Of a stretch of 64,000 nt of DNA, positions 1 through 12,865 are shown one piece after another. The notes below the pieces were generated by a model, which saw only the letters and a program-made list of their open reading frames with translations, did not search any database and was not told the DNA's origin. Where the stretch lies: the NCBI GenBank assembly GCA_030765065.1, contig CM060975.1:169852993-169916992 (forward strand), written 5' to 3'. This stretch comes from Deroplatys truncata. Its lineage: Eukaryota > Arthropoda > Insecta > Mantodea > Mantidae. The position numbers were made by a program, and so were the translations under genes. Numbering within the stretch: position 1 is the stretch's first letter; each line of letters opens with the position of its first letter.

Positions 1-1530
1 ACTGTTTCGTAAATTAATTCGATTTCGGAATTGTTGCTAAAGTTTTGCTAATTCGCACTTTTTTGTGTAACTTTAATAGAACCGAAGTTTAATATAACTC
101 TCTTCTGCGCTTTGCCCGAGTATGCCTCAATTGTCTCTCAATTTAACCGGCATGAATAGTAGTCATGTGGTTATTTTCGGTGTTTCAGAACTTAGAAATC
201 GGTGTATTGTGCGCACATTGTTCTGTTTTGGCTTTTGACTTATAACAAGCTGTCAAAACCAGTTTTCAGTGCACATCAGGCAAATATTGGGTGACTATAC
301 ATTTTAAGACTGAAGCTTTAGATCTTTCCTTCATAATATAAGGAGATCGTGTCACTTTACCGGGTATTAACAGCTCCCCTATGTATACTTTTGAACTACA
401 CCCCTCGTAATATTTAAAAGAGAAGTTGTATTAGGGCCAGAGATGCGGTGATAATTACGCATAATCTCTCTCTCTCTCTCGGTCTGTCTTTCTTAAGTTA
501 CAATATAATCAATTAAGAATAAATCAATATTGTTCTTTAAGGTAAACAGTATTCACACTGTTTTCTGAAAATGGCTCGCGAGGTTTTAGGGAAGCTCATA
601 ACACGTATTTCTGGAGAAATCTTGATAGTGACACTTTTTGGATGGTTGAACGCTATACTTCTCTATGCATGGTAGTTAAAGTAATCGAAAAGTGTGTATA
701 ACGTTTATTTGACGTTGTGAAATTATTATCATCTATAACACCGTATACTTTTTCAACTGCAGTCGCTATTCAGTTTTTTCTTGTGGTTATGTAAACAGAT
801 CATCGTTATTAACATGACGTAGATAGAATAATAAGCTTTTGTAGGAATAATTTGTTGAAAGTAGAGAAAGTGAATGTAACATATCATATGTTTAAAAATA
901 ACTGTCGGTATTCATCCTTCCTATTTGCAAAATTTTGAATAAAGTGAATAAAACATAACGTTTACAAGGTGAACTGAAGAAAGTCTATTTAAACTGAACC
1001 TTTTTGAACATTTATATGGACTTATGGCAATAAATCTTCATTTACAGAAGTCTACCAATCCTGTACCTCTATATGCATAAGTCAGTTTCGGAACTAGTTC
1101 CATATGCTCTTAGGAGCTTTTGAATTACGTCTCGGCAGCAACCGTTACTAAAAATCGAATATAATGGTCGGTGCCAGGAAAATATTCCTTACTCAGGAAA
1201 GCCAGTGATTGCGATATAGCAAGCAACGCGCTGGCATATTGCCGAGGGAATCCTACTCTCATTCAAAGTAGGTACACTTATATTTCCAGGGGAGATTAAT
1301 TCAAGTAACACTAACAATATTAAGCAGCATACACAAAATAAAACACTAGCCGAAATTGCCCTGAAAAGTTTTCGATTCCGATTGAATAAATAATTCTAAT
1401 GTGTATAATGGGCTTCCTTGAAGACAAGAACGCATTTTTGGTTGACCACACTGTAATATGCAGAATAATATTTGACGTAACTGAACCGTTATGGCATCCA
1501 TAATATTTTAGGGACTCATGATCTTAATCT
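1..1530. other. AT-rich stretch, no gene seen
   Basis: No open frame with protein-like composition, no splice-bounded exon and no recognisable repeat was found. A short (CT)n run lies near 467-482. The rest looks like ordinary intergenic or intronic sequence. Confidence 0.5.
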
Positions 1531-1533
1531 CAG

Positions 1534-1556
1534 CTCCACTCCACTCCACTCCACTC
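1534..1556. repeat. (TCCAC)n microsatellite, probable LINE tail
   Basis: About four tandem copies of a 5-bp unit sit at the 3' side of the minus-strand LINE remnant that follows. On the minus strand this would be a GTGGA-type tail, a position where LINEs often carry simple repeats. The link to the LINE is inference. Confidence 0.6.
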
Positions 1557-1599
1557 TAGTCTGGTAGGCTCGTGGTGAGCCTAAGTAGTGCTGCTGTGT

Positions 1600-2515
1600 A
1601 CCTGCCCTGGATAGGACTTAACCACAGAGATGGCTGGATGGTTGTAGGATGGTAATTTTTTGTTTTTAAGGAGGTGGTTGTATAAGAGGTAGCTTCTATA
1701 CTTTTATAGGCTCCTCAACGATTGCCGTTTCAGGAGCATGACTTTTGCTCGTATTTACGGACATCCGCCACTACCTGCACCAATGTTGGACGAGGCGCAA
1801 ATAAATGTCTTTGGATAGGGTTGAACACTGAGTATGTGTCGGTTTGTGCGTATAGCAGGACGTCGTCAGAAAATTGGGCTATATTGACGTCCTGTACCAT
1901 TGGAAAATCTGCCATGAACAAATCAAACAGCGTGGGAGATAATACAGAGCCTTCAAGGACTTCACCTCGTATAGGTTTCAGTGTTAATGTTTTCCCGCAA
2001 CTACCACTGCAAAGGAGCGTTGATGTAGGAAGATGTGTATAATATTGATTAATTGACTGTATAGGCCAATCTGGATAACTTTATACAGGAGCCCCTCACA
2101 CCAGATTGTTGAGAAGGCCTTCTCCACGTCCAGAGATACCGCTGGAGTGAAAGCCCTAGAAGCCCAGGGCAGCAATTTCCACCACCTTCAGCAGCTGTTG
2201 GGCAGTTGGATGCCCACCACACAAACTGATAGATTGAAATGGCTCGATAGTCAGTCAGTAACGATGATAAGCGGTGCAGTATTAGTCTCTCGAAGACATT
2301 CGAGAGGGTTGGTAGAAGGCTAATGGAGCGGTAGCTGGAAGGAAGTGCCGGATCCTCACCAGGCTTCAGGAAGCACACCACCCGGGCTACTTTTCACTCA
2401 TGCGGGAGGTGTCCCAGGGTGACGCACATGCTAATTACCTTGGTAAGGAAGAGCACAGCTCTGAAGGGAAGATTGCGGAGCATGGCGGGTACTCAGCTCC
2501 CCTGTCGCCATATTT
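1600..2515 (-). pseudogene. Jockey-type LINE reverse transcriptase remnant
   Basis: Decayed non-LTR retrotransposon ORF2 read on the minus strand. Three minus-strand pieces in different frames carry successive RT blocks. About 2381-2260 gives SSYRSISLLPTLSNVFERLI, the 'YRPISLL..KVFE' block of jockey/CR1 RTs. About 2150-2060 gives TPAVSLDVEKAFSTIW, the palm strand with its first catalytic Asp. About 1895-1835 gives FSDDVLLYAQ, the YADD box with Y changed to S. Upstream on the minus strand (about 2490-2400) the frame resembles the conserved segment before the RT domain. The RT would copy LINE RNA at a nicked target site. Frameshifts between the blocks and the lost Tyr make it dead. The part at 1595-1740 matches the 3' flank of the second copy at 27.74-27.88 kb, so both belong to one family. 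Confidence 0.85.
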
Positions 2516-2529
2516 TTTAATACCTTTAC

Positions 2530-3397
2530 ATTAGAGTCCCAACTTTAAACATTCTACTGAGATCCATTCCCCAGATAAGCAATGAAATAAATATACTCAA
2601 AATAAAATAAATTCTGGTCATTATAAGTTTAACGTTCTAATAAATTTCCGTTGCCTCTATATTATGCCTTTCACGTTACCTGCAAAGAATCAATAAATAC
2701 GTTGTGGACTCAATAGTACTGTTATGTTGCACTACTCGCAAATATGCTGAAGGTTCCTTCAATTAGTGCTGCCATCCGATCAGCATTTAATTACACACAT
2801 TAATAAGGTAAGATATTTTTGTAAAACCTCAAAGTTTTGAAATTATAGTGTGGTCGACCAAAAACAGCCGTATGCATCTTGGCTGTAATGGTAATTAGGA
2901 CGCGAGTTTCACAAATATACTCTCGTGTTAATTACTACCATTATGGTCAGTCTTGTTATTTAATATGTGTGTATGTTTTCTTTTCACGCAAGAATGGCCA
3001 AACACATTTTTATGAAGCTCTGTACCACATACGTTACGTCCCATTAAGAAGCCACGCTATATGAGATATGAATTATATTCCTCAAAGCGAGAAATTCCTT
3101 ATTGGACACAAAATAATAGTCGAAATATATGTTTAGCATGCAGCTTTCGTTTTAAATTTTTCGTTAGGAAAATTTAAAGCTATAATTTTTGTGACAAGTT
3201 TGTTACTTACAAAAATTCAACAGCATAAATATTTAAGAGGTTATACCTATTTCTCATTTGTATTAGCTTTACGTATGCATATACCTTTACTTATATTTAA
3301 CGTGTTTTAAACAAGCAAAGAAAAGAAATTCAATTGCCGGTTTTTTAAATATCAAATGCCAAGCAAGCTGCATGGAAGTGAGAGAGAGAGACAGAGA

Positions 3398-3428
<31 letters not shown>

Positions 3429-3585
3429 CAAATAAGGATAGTAGTAGAGGGAGGAAGAGATTAAAGGGGTGAGGGGGAGAATTGAGAAAGTGACATAGTA
3501 AGAGAGGTCTCACCATTTAATGTAATAACACGAGCTGTGCTGGAAGCTTTCCTAGCAGTGTGTAAAAATATCTTCTTCCGTAGGC
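2530..3585. other. No gene; AT-rich with one GA-rich microsatellite
   Basis: No supported coding region. The only clear structure is the purine-rich (GA)n tract near 3379-3429 and the purine-rich sequence that follows it. Confidence 0.5.
3379..3429. repeat. (GA)n microsatellite, interrupted
   Basis: AG dinucleotide tract broken by two ACAG interruptions, followed by a further purine-rich stretch to about 3500. Confidence 0.95.
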
Positions 3586-3589
3586 TCTC

Positions 3590-4055
3590 AAGAAAGGAAA
3601 TGGAGAAAAAAACTAAATTAAAGGCATTACGAACAACGCAAGGTGTAAGATTTAATCGTGTTTCTGGTAACAGATTAATAATTTATATATAAAGAACTTA
3701 TGTGAACCTGAAATATGGACACTGAGGAAAATGAAAAAGAAAGCATCTAGAGAAAGGATAATCAACGAAGAAATTTTAAGAAGAGTGGACGAAAGTAGAT
3801 ACGAGTATAAATTGCACGCTGTACAGAAGAGAAAAGCCAACTGTTTAGGACCCATCACGAGAAGAAGAGGACTTCTGCTAGATACTGTTGAAGAAGATAT
3901 AAAAGGAATGAGTAGACTGGATAGAGCAAAAGTTGAGATACTAAATGAAGATCAGGAAGAAGAAAAGCTATGGAGAATTAAACGATGCATCAGAAAATAG
4001 AAAAAACTTGGAGAGTGGAAATTCACACGGGAGTATAGACCTACCGTAAGGCAGA
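3590..4055 (+). pseudogene. RTE-type LINE ORF2 C-terminal remnant
   Basis: The open piece at 3731-4000 contains INEEILRRVDESR, then KRKANCLGPITRRRGLLLDT, then VEEDIKG. This is the well-known layout after the RT domain of many arthropod RTE/BovB-like LINEs ('NEEVLRR', 'RKxxWLGHxxRRxxLLxDxIEG'). Here the usual Trp of WLGH is Cys and the His is Pro, so conserved positions are eroded. The RT catalytic region is absent, which fits a 5'-truncated insertion. The open frame has no supported start of its own and is unlikely to make protein. A related LINE fragment lies on the other strand at 53.5-54.1 kb. Confidence 0.75.
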
Positions 4056-6400
4056 AATGCATAATAAAAGCTAAAGATTTTAATGTCTTTATAACGTTGC
4101 AACAATATTTTCAGAAGCTTGCAATAAACGTTCGATTATCTGTATTAGTGGTGTAGAATAAGAGAGAAAGAGAGGAGAAGAACTATGGATAAATAAGAAG
4201 TGGCAAATTATAAAATCTGCGAATGAGATACTGCTCAAGGTGGCTTTCTCGAAGCAGACGATTTCTGGCATATCGCAAAATTGTGTTTTGGCACGCCTGA
4301 TCTACAGTGTTCAGCTGTTCTTTGTGTAGAATATTTCAGGACTTGTATTGTTTTCATATCTCAACGTACTTTAAAGTAAGATATGCAGAGACAGTAATAC
4401 AATAATGACTAATAGGCATAGGAATTATTAAGTAGTGGTTTCAAGTTACCTACATTCAAAACTATTTCAATGACCAAAAAGAATGGAAACAACACAGGTC
4501 AAACTGGTCGAGTACAGTCTATAAACGCCAATACACTGTACGAGGTGGTTTGTTACCTGCGATGTTCTTGCCTATAGTCAAATGACATTCAACCTTCATG
4601 TTTGATAATTAATGAACGTCAAATACGTCCAGGTTTCAAACAGCAAAAATTTACTAGTACTTTTTTGTGATAAGGAGATAACACTGTAGAAATTAAGCAG
4701 GGAACCCACTCCAAACGAGGTTTCACCTCGGACCACGTAAGATTAGTTGATAGACACGCATGAAGATGAACGAACGAGCTTTGACACGCTTTAGAGAAAG
4801 CGAATCAAATGGGCTTATCTAAAATTATTTAAGGGAAGGCTAAATAGCAAAAATTGCCAAAAATACATATTTGTTTTTTTACACTCTTTAATTGGAATTT
4901 CCTCCTTATTTTGATACAAATTTTAGAGTGTTTGGCACTATAATTATATTTCAAATATATTTTGAAAAATGTTATTACATCTTCCACTTTGTACTGCAAA
5001 TTCTGCACCACGTCGGGAAAAAGAATGATGACTTATACACATTTTGGAGCAAGGAGCAACTTTAATCCATATTTTAGAGTAAAGTTTGCTCTACAAATTA
5101 GTACTTCTGTTTAATTATGGAAGCTTCTATGTGCTCCAGCCATGTGGTTTCTTTCCTTGTAAATATATTTCTTCTCCATTTCTTCTTTACACAGCTTTTT
5201 CTGTGAATGGCATTTTCTGGTATAAACACCTATTTTCTCAGAAACTATGAAGTTAGCCAAATTACATTGTAGAATTATAAAACCAACCTACAAGTTTTTT
5301 GTTATGTGGATGTAGTTTTGTGTTAATAACGTGTTTATTTTTTAAAAAAAACAGTCTGATAAATTTCAATTTAAAATACTGAAAAATCTTATCTTACTTA
5401 ATAAACAAACTTATTGGATAAAAGTAGATGTAAAACTCTGAAGGCGTGCCTCTACGTCCTGTAACATTTTCAATCCTGTATCTCAAATAGCTTCAGAGAT
5501 AACGTGTCATGAATTTACGAGATTTAACATTGGCGGGATAGGAGTTTTAATTTCCTAAGTCCGAAGATTAGAGATCTAGATTACTGATTTTGAAATTTAT
5601 TGAGGTCGAATGTTAATTTTACAATAAATAACCAGCCTATTGAGCCAATTCTCTAAAAATCTTAATTGCTCTGTACTTTGCCAAAAGAAGAGTTAGTCAC
5701 CTCCAATAGACAGAAAATCACATTGCATGTTTGCTGATGCTGATATGGAAGACGGTCAAGAGGCGCCGTTAGGACGTTGATGTGGAGTTTGTAGAGCACT
5801 TCTGCCTTTACTCACCAAACTCTGTTTTATTCCCGACTTTGTCGTGCGCGAACTCGGTTTGGAAAACAAAATCCACAACAATTTTGTCCCCTTCAAAGTC
5901 AGCAAATTTCCATTTTCCACTCAGTACAATTCTATAAATTAAAAAGCAATTCCTTTTAACTAGGGTAAAATATAAACTCGTTTCTCATAATTAAACGCAG
6001 AGCCGAGGTGAACTGAAAAACTACCCAACGTAAATTGTATTGCAAAGAACTTCTGTAAAAAACTGGAAATGTTAAAAGAGAAAACGAATTTCATTTTTGG
6101 TCGACTTACTTTCATTCATTCTGCGGTTGAAAACGTTGTTCTAAGAAACCACGGTCAACCACTCGTTGACTACGCCTTGCACCGTTTAATCCTGTACAAT
6201 TCTATGCTGATAATTGAAAAAGCGGGTAATAAATTAGCCGCTAGTTAACCAATTGAAACTCCGCAATATGTTGCACTTCGCACACTTTTCATTCAAAACT
6301 TTCAAATTCCACAATCTTAAATTACTTGTACAATTTGCGATTTAGTTGTAATGCATTTTCCTTCTGTACTACATAATCAGGCACAAGAATTTGTAAGCAT
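4056..6400. other. No gene seen
   Basis: AT-rich sequence without a supportable coding frame or recognised repeat. Several 60-residue open frames here have low-complexity composition and are treated as chance. Confidence 0.5.
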
Positions 6401-6404
6401 TAAA

Positions 6405-6625
6405 ACTAGAACGAAAGGAAATACTCGAACTGTTACTGAACTTCAGTCAGGAAGGTCGAAGGTAGCAAACCACCGCCATCTCTCGTACAATCTGTTAATG
6501 ACTGCAGACAGCACCTAACAATCTGTGCTTACATGTCATCCGTGTTTACGTTTTTTGTACTGATGTATGGTTTGAATGCAGGTAAGTTAAAGCCAACTGC
6601 TTAAGAATTCCTATGCCTGTCATAA
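6405..6625. repeat. Unclassified interspersed repeat, copy 1
   Basis: This block is clearly homologous to 24,449-24,671. Shared landmarks in the same order are ACGAAAGGAAAT, CTTCAG, ACAAACCAC/GCAAACCACC, TCTGTT, GCAGACAGCAC, GCTTAC and TGCTTAAGAATTCCTA near the right end. No coding potential, tRNA-like boxes or terminal repeats were found, so the class is unknown. A CAG followed by GTAAGT at 6579-6586 looks like a splice donor, but the other copy does not keep it. Confidence 0.75.
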
Positions 6626-6889
6626 CACACTTTTTTCAGTTATAGATTTAGTATGAGCATACCTATTATCGACATGTGCTTTTCTATTAGAACATGTGAG
6701 TTAACGACGCTCAACTGTAATTCATACAATGTTTAAAAAGTCGGAAGAACATTCTGTACTGTTCGAAAAAGTTTAAACTCCTTTTGGTTGCAAACAGAAA
6801 CACGGCATGTAACATCTTCCTGATTTCGGAAAACCACCATAGGATCAAAGTTACTAAATCCTGAGGCTGGTTCTTTGGCGCCTCGTTCA

Positions 6890-7870
6890 GAAGCCTGTGC
6901 CTGAGAGAGGCACGGTTGGCTCTGCGCACATTAGTCCGTGGTTAATACCTCGCGCGGGTACGGGTCGCCGCAGTCTTGACGTTACCGTACTTGTTTTAAG
7001 GTCCTCTCATCGGGGCTTCTTCTTCTGCTGCTCCTCCGTCGGCTGATGATGCGCCCGTAATGATTTGGTGCGTAGTTTTCCTCGGCTAGGTTGGTTTTCA
7101 GTGGAGACGTGCACGTAGACTCTGCCTATCGGAAGGATAAGCATCAGCGATCCAGGTGGTGGGATAAAGGAAGTCCAGGGGAAATATGAAGCACCACGGA
7201 TTATCACAGAACTGAAATTTATTATTATCATAAAACAAAAACTGATGTCCCTGGTCACTGGGAGCTGATAAGCTCCTCGCACGTCTAGTTAGCTGCGCGT
7301 GAGCGTCACTTATTCCGCGATGCAGCACTACAATTTCACGCGATGATGGAGTACATAGGCACTTTAGAGAAGCCACCACGAATTCCCGAGCCCTATTTGC
7401 GCGCCAAATTCTGTTCGTGAGTGACGTGAAGTCCGTGTCCGGGATTACATTTCGACTGGCCCTGTTCTGGGGTGAACCTGCAATATTTATGCATCCTATC
7501 CCCCACTCGATGCTTAAAGTTTCTGTTACATTATTGGACCGCTTTTCGCGGGATGCTAAGCGTCCGTCCAACATTTCGTATTTCCTTAGAATCTCATTGT
7601 CTGCATTTGTCCTGTGACTTTTTCCACCTCGTGTCCAGATGTCTTCCGCATTCCAACGCTCAAAGCCTTCTGACGAAACTGTCAGATTTAAGTCAACTAC
7701 CAGCTAGTGGACCAGGAACCTTATATATAGGCTAAATATTATGTCGTGCTAAAATACACAATTTCACATGATACAGGCTATCTACATATACAGTCTGTAC
7801 ATCAAAATTACAGACACAGAAAATCACATAGTACAAAAATATATTTGGGCACCATAGCTAAAATTTGCGT
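6890..7870 (-). repeat. GC-richer unclassified segment, possible solo LTR
   Basis: Base composition rises sharply against its AT-rich flanks. On the minus strand a TATATAAGG box (complement of about 7719-7729) is followed about 500 bp later by AATAAA (complement of about 7218-7225). A TATA box followed by a poly(A) signal inside one short noncoding unit is typical of an LTR. The minus open frame 7574-7098 (158 residues) spans most of it but resembles no family I know. I could not fix TG...CA ends or a target duplication, so the LTR reading is only an inference. Confidence 0.3.
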
Positions 7871-8079
7871 CAATCCGCATTTCTGATGAATACGAGAGCC
7901 GGAGTGCTTATATGACAGCCGAGTTTCGTCGGTGTACGTAGGGAGCAAAGGGAAATTATTAAATACGGGAGTGTATCTTGAGATACTGGTACGTACGAAG
8001 TGCGATCATTAAATTCCTGGACTGATCCCGTATATGGAAATAAAATTACCAGATTTAAATTTGGATTGGGCAGCTTGCC

Positions 8080-8700
8080 AAGCCCTTGGGCAGCTATGCA
8101 CCGATCCCAGCGTCTCTGCCATTTTTGGAATGCACCCTGGAAGTTTCGTTCTTGGAGCGTGTTAAGCACCTTCTGCAATTCGCGCTGAATCTCCAAAACG
8201 GCGACCCTTCAGTGTCAATTTCATCTTAAGAAACAAAATGAAGTCGCAGGGGACAAATATAGTGAATACGGGGAGTTAGGAAGGACAACCATGTTGTTAC
8301 GAGCACAAAACTGGCGGGCTGCGAGAGCTCTGTGAGGTGGTGCGTTGTCTTGGAGCATCAAATTCTTCTCTGCCCACAGTTGTGGTCGTTTCCGACGAAT
8401 GTCCTCCTTGAAATGTATCAAAACATTATAGTAAAAAACAACAGTCACTGTTTGATTCACTGAAACAAATTTACCGCGCACAATCCCGTGAATGTCGAGA
8501 AAAAAAAACAATGATCATGCTCTTGGTTGTCCTCCAGCGATGTTCTGCCATTTGTAAAAGGGAATACCACTCAAAACATCTCGTCCGACTCATTGCTTTA
8601 TTCTCGTAAGCTTGTTTCAACATTCCATAGGTTTTGGTTGTCGATCTCCCGAGTTTCACACAGAATTTGATGTTTGCTCTCTGTTTCAGCTTCTAGACCA
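8080..8700 (-). pseudogene. Mariner-family transposase, internally deleted
   Basis: Tc1/mariner DDE transposase remnant. Read on the minus strand from about 8695, RANIKFCVKLGRS and KTYGMLKQAYENKAMSRTRC with FEW are the N-terminal helix-turn-helix segment. From 8511 comes the catalytic half: DIHGIVRGKFVSVNQTV, then LQDNAPPH with the second catalytic Asp, then VVLPNSPYSLYLSP. From 8196 comes the C-terminus, FQGAFQKWQRRWDRCIAAQG. The full enzyme is about 345 residues. The segment between the HTH and DIHG, which should hold the first catalytic Asp, is missing. The third Asp of the D-D(34)-D set falls on Thr. There are also frame changes between the pieces. Terminal inverted repeats were not found. 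It is a dead fossil. Confidence 0.88.
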
Positions 8701-8809
8701 TCGTGAGTCCATCGCCAAGGTGAGCGTGCACATGCTTGTACAAACTTTTGTAACACAGGTATCAATGGCACTATCGCTTTAAAAAAGGTGTAGCTTGTCT
8801 TCAAGGTTT

Positions 8810-10440
8810 GTACTGCGCGCGCATTTCAATCACGTAATCCGTTTGGACACAATAGACATAGTCCCGAAAGTCCATAATAATAATAAAGTTGTATAAATAT
8901 AGAATGAGACTGAAAAACGCAATGCTATAGCTGATGCTCTAACCAATGCCAACAAGCCCGCGTGACACAAAATTCATATTTTTCCCGCTAGACAACAACG
9001 TGTTCTCAAATTAATTTTGAGATGACACGACCCAATGCAACATACAGTCTTGTAAGTATACAACATATACAAACGTATAACATATATATACACACACGCA
9101 CGTACAGTCACATGCACGGAAACGTGTCACTGTTTTTGGTTTTCTATAGTGTTTTTTTTTAATTGAATGTTGCCAGAAACTCCCAACGTTTGTGTTCCAT
9201 ACCAATTCTGGATGAGCCAATTTCTTGATGTTTTGAATTGAAGTTCGACATGCACGTATTAGCTTATGAACAAAGGAGGTGAGCGGTGAAAGGGGAGGAG
9301 TACGGAAACACATCACCTGAATGGCTGGAAAGGTATGCCTCCCAACCAAGTTTCACACCAGACCCTGATGATTCCATATCGTATGGTTTGATGTTAAACG
9401 TCTTGTCACTCAAACAAAACTCAACGAAAGTAACGGAAAACTTACATCAACAAATTTTGTTTTCAATATAACATTATTCTCAGTATATATTAAGCGAGCA
9501 TTCTGATGTGCAATCATATTAACCTGAAAATTAAACGCTTTGAATTTAACAATCCGAACAATCGTTTTCAAGGTACAGGTTAGTCTAAAATGTAGTGACA
9601 ACACTTTTATTCCCATGATTTAGCAAGTAGCGAATTTACTGCAGCCGTTAAAATGATGTTTGTTACAGAATGCCGCAGTAGAGAGAGAAAGAGAAAGAAT
9701 TTACTGACAATTGTGCTTCCTCCCACTTTATATGCCATACACAAACTTACCACATATGCAATTGGGATAATATTCACAAATAATTTTTTCATAATTTCAA
9801 ATATTAGTATAAGTTATTCATGCACTGTATAAAATGCAATACATATTTTGCAGATAGGGAGATTAAAGAAAACAATAAGTCAACTTAGTGAAGAAAAAAT
9901 AATGTATACAATTTGCTTATATGAAATAAATATGCAATAAGATAGAAATATACCGATGAAAATATGAAAATGTACTTCTCAAGTTGCACTTGAAACATAG
10001 AATATAAAAGAGCATCTTTATTGTGTGGGAACAAATGCAGTTTCAACTGAACATTAACAACAAAAAACATAAATGTAAAACACGCTAAATTTATAACACC
10101 AATTTTTTTAAAAGCAAATAGCATTCACAGAGTACAGAAAAGGAACTTGGTTAATAAACCGTGGTTCAATTTAAACCCCGTATAAAACCTAATATCATGA
10201 AGTAGATTCTCGGGCAATTATCATGAGTCCAGTGGCCATGATGAATCACATGAATTATGATAAAGTGACTGCCAGTCGTTGAGCCATATACATGTGTGCC
10301 AACTTTTCCTTATGTGCCTCAACTGCTTAATCGTCATTAATTTAATATCAGGCGGTTGAAGTAATGATGTCTTTTGGAGAAGAAGTGTTAGAGTTGCCGT
10401 GTACTAATCGATAGAGCTTGTACCTCCTCACTTTAAAGTG
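8810..10440. other. No gene seen
   Basis: AT-rich sequence with a short CA/TA-rich run near 9080-9110. No supported gene or element. Confidence 0.45.
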
Positions 10441-10493
10441 CTTCAGTAATTGTGGTGGTGGTGATGATGATGTTTCTCAGTGTTTCGACGTGT

Positions 10494-10604
10494 AGACAGA
10501 CCCCAGGGACATGTGCAAGAATTTCAGTCTCAGTGCAAGTGGTGAAAGTATCTGTTGTCCTGAGACCTTCCTGGTACGGCCCCAATGCAAATTCCTTATC
10601 ATCA
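10494..10604 (+). CDS. Weak candidate internal exon, cysteine-containing
   Basis: A 3'-splice-like ...TAG is followed by an open frame that ends at CAG before GTAAAG, a fair donor. The frame includes MCKNFSLSASGESICC and then PETFLVRPQCKFLII, with four cysteines in about 25 residues. A second possible acceptor (CTCAG) lies at 10,529-10,533. I do not recognise the peptide and found no partner exon, so it may be chance. Confidence 0.2.
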
Positions 10605-10619
10605 GGTAAAGGAATTCCT

Positions 10620-12860
10620 CTAGTTCCCTAGACCTAAACCGTTACCAATACAAAGAATGTAAACAACAGCGGCTGAGGGTTACTGACGGGCAGGTAAACA
10701 TGCTCTCCTTACATCTTGGCTTTAAATGCTTAGAACTTCCTAGGCTACTTGTCATCTTTAGAGCTTCTATGTACTCTCTGATAGTGGGACCTTGTGAATG
10801 ATAGACCCAACTATCGTTGGGGAGAATTCTTTGTATAATGTTACACGCTTTCCCTTTTGAGGAAAATAGGATCGTAATTGAAATCTTATGTCTCGAAGAA
10901 GGTTGTGAACCTTTTAATAAGTGTTATGTTAGCTGCATGATTAGATTTATCATATTTTTAATTCTAGATCTGCGAAAATAAAACATATCTTTTTCATCGG
11001 TTCACCTAACTGTGAGCAGTCACCCAAGCGATAAAAATCTCTAAATAGCCAGCAAGAAACTAAACTAAAAATAGAGTGTTCAAAACGTTTCAACGCTTCA
11101 ATATTTCAGTACAGCAAACCTTTTCCATATGAAGGAATGATCTCAAGAAATGTCTTTGCTATGATGCGTAAATATATAATTACAAAAAAACAAATACAAT
11201 TTCCCCCGTTCTTATTACCTAGACGGAGAAATATAAGGGATAATTATTAATTACGTGGTTGAATAAGCCTAAGCATAAATACGTGCTACATTTGCCTGGT
11301 ACAGACACAGATTTCTCAGGATGAACCCAGTGAGCCATGTTCTTTTGCACTACTTGGGCTATAGACGGTGTTATTTTGTAATTCGTGTAGCACACTTCAC
11401 ACTTATAATTACTGCTGTACAGGTATGCGGCCGCACTAGTGGCTAGGGGCCGTACGTGCATACAAAGACCAATTTTGTCTTTTATTTGATACGCTGCTTG
11501 AATATTAAACAACACGCCGAGAGCTCAGGCTGCCTTAATTCCCAAGGTATTCTTTTCGTAGTCCTTTGCCGAATTCTAAAATTCTTCCAAGCCAGACAAT
11601 GGGAATTTCGAATAATTAGGATGCAGTTTAAAAGAAGGGGGCGATCCCCATGGAACGCTTCTAGTTCTTATCGGACGTCCTGGTCCACCAGGGCGCATAA
11701 TTAAGGACGGGGGAGCTGCATACGAAAAATCGTAACAATAAAAACAGATGAAAGCACGGCGGCGAGAGGATGCAGAAATAAACGTGGTATGAAACTATAA
11801 TCTCACTCTCCGTTGTGTCTTTAGCGCTTAGTTGCTTTATTAGGCCAAAATAAAATAAACTCCCGTGTGCTCCTAAAATTTAGTCAGTGCCATAGTTTAG
11901 ATAAGACGTTTATTTATTGTTTGAATCTGGCTACAGTTCTTATTAAAAATGTAATACATATTTAATACATGTATTCCAGGCGAAGAATTCAAGGAAACCA
12001 CAATTAAACATTAAGTTTGTAGTTCTTGTTTTAGTTTTCTTCACGTTCTACAAGAATTTTTCTTTGTTAAGCACTTTCAGTAACGCTTTAGGTTTATTCG
12101 TCAGCCGAATAGCAGTACTGAGCAAATGCAGTACAAAATTTATGCCTTTAATTAGACTAAAGGGGTTAGTACTGCCTTTACATTCCATTAGCTTGAAAAT
12201 TATTTAAAGGTGTTTAAGCTTTCTCTAAACTAAAATATGTAATGTGTAACAGATTATTTTATCTGCCCACTGTTGTTTACTTTCATATTCATTCTGAAAA
12301 TTATTTCTAAAGAGGCTCGATTTTACTACTTGATGTTAATCATGTTAAGTGTTTTCCGAAATTCCTTCAAAACACGTTTTGATTTAGTTGCATCCATGAG
12401 TACAGTACGTAACTCAATATTCAAATTCTTCTCTATATTGTATAGCGGAATTTATATCTTGAATACTCCGTGCATGGCCTGTTGCGAGAAATAGGAATGG
12501 AAATAACATTTCAGAAGTATATTTAGCTTCAAATACTAAATTCTGACAGTTTTCTAACTACAGAAATATCTTATAAGCGCTAAAATCCAAAGAAGCAGTT
12601 TCAAACAATTAGTGTATGTTAAATTACATAATAATTTTAAGTATATATTCTTTATCCTGAACAGGTTTTCACAGGTTATTCATAGAAAATTCAAGATATT
12701 CATTTTATTCTGCATGAGAATATATGAAAATATCATATTTAATTAAGACGTTACAGCCATTTATGGGAATTAAAAATATAATTAAACACTTTCCAAGTAA
12801 AAGGCAGTTCAAGGTGGGAGAATTCTTAAAACTTTTCATGAGCCATCGTTAGATATTTAT
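10620..12860. other. No gene seen
   Basis: AT-rich noncoding sequence. A slightly GC-richer patch at 11.42-11.70 kb contains GCGGCCGC directly followed by ACTAGT. Nothing coding is supported. Confidence 0.45.
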
Positions 12861-12865
12861 CTTAA

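Noticed and set aside
7098-7574. 158-residue minus-strand open frame
   Set aside because: It is the longest frame outside the LTR element, but it lies in a GC-rich block with frames open on both strands and matches no family I know. A noncoding repeat is more likely.
11426-11441. GCGGCCGC immediately followed by ACTAGT, resembling a cloning polylinker
   Set aside because: Flanking sequence on both sides is ordinary and continuous, with no vector-like DNA, so chance is the simpler reading.
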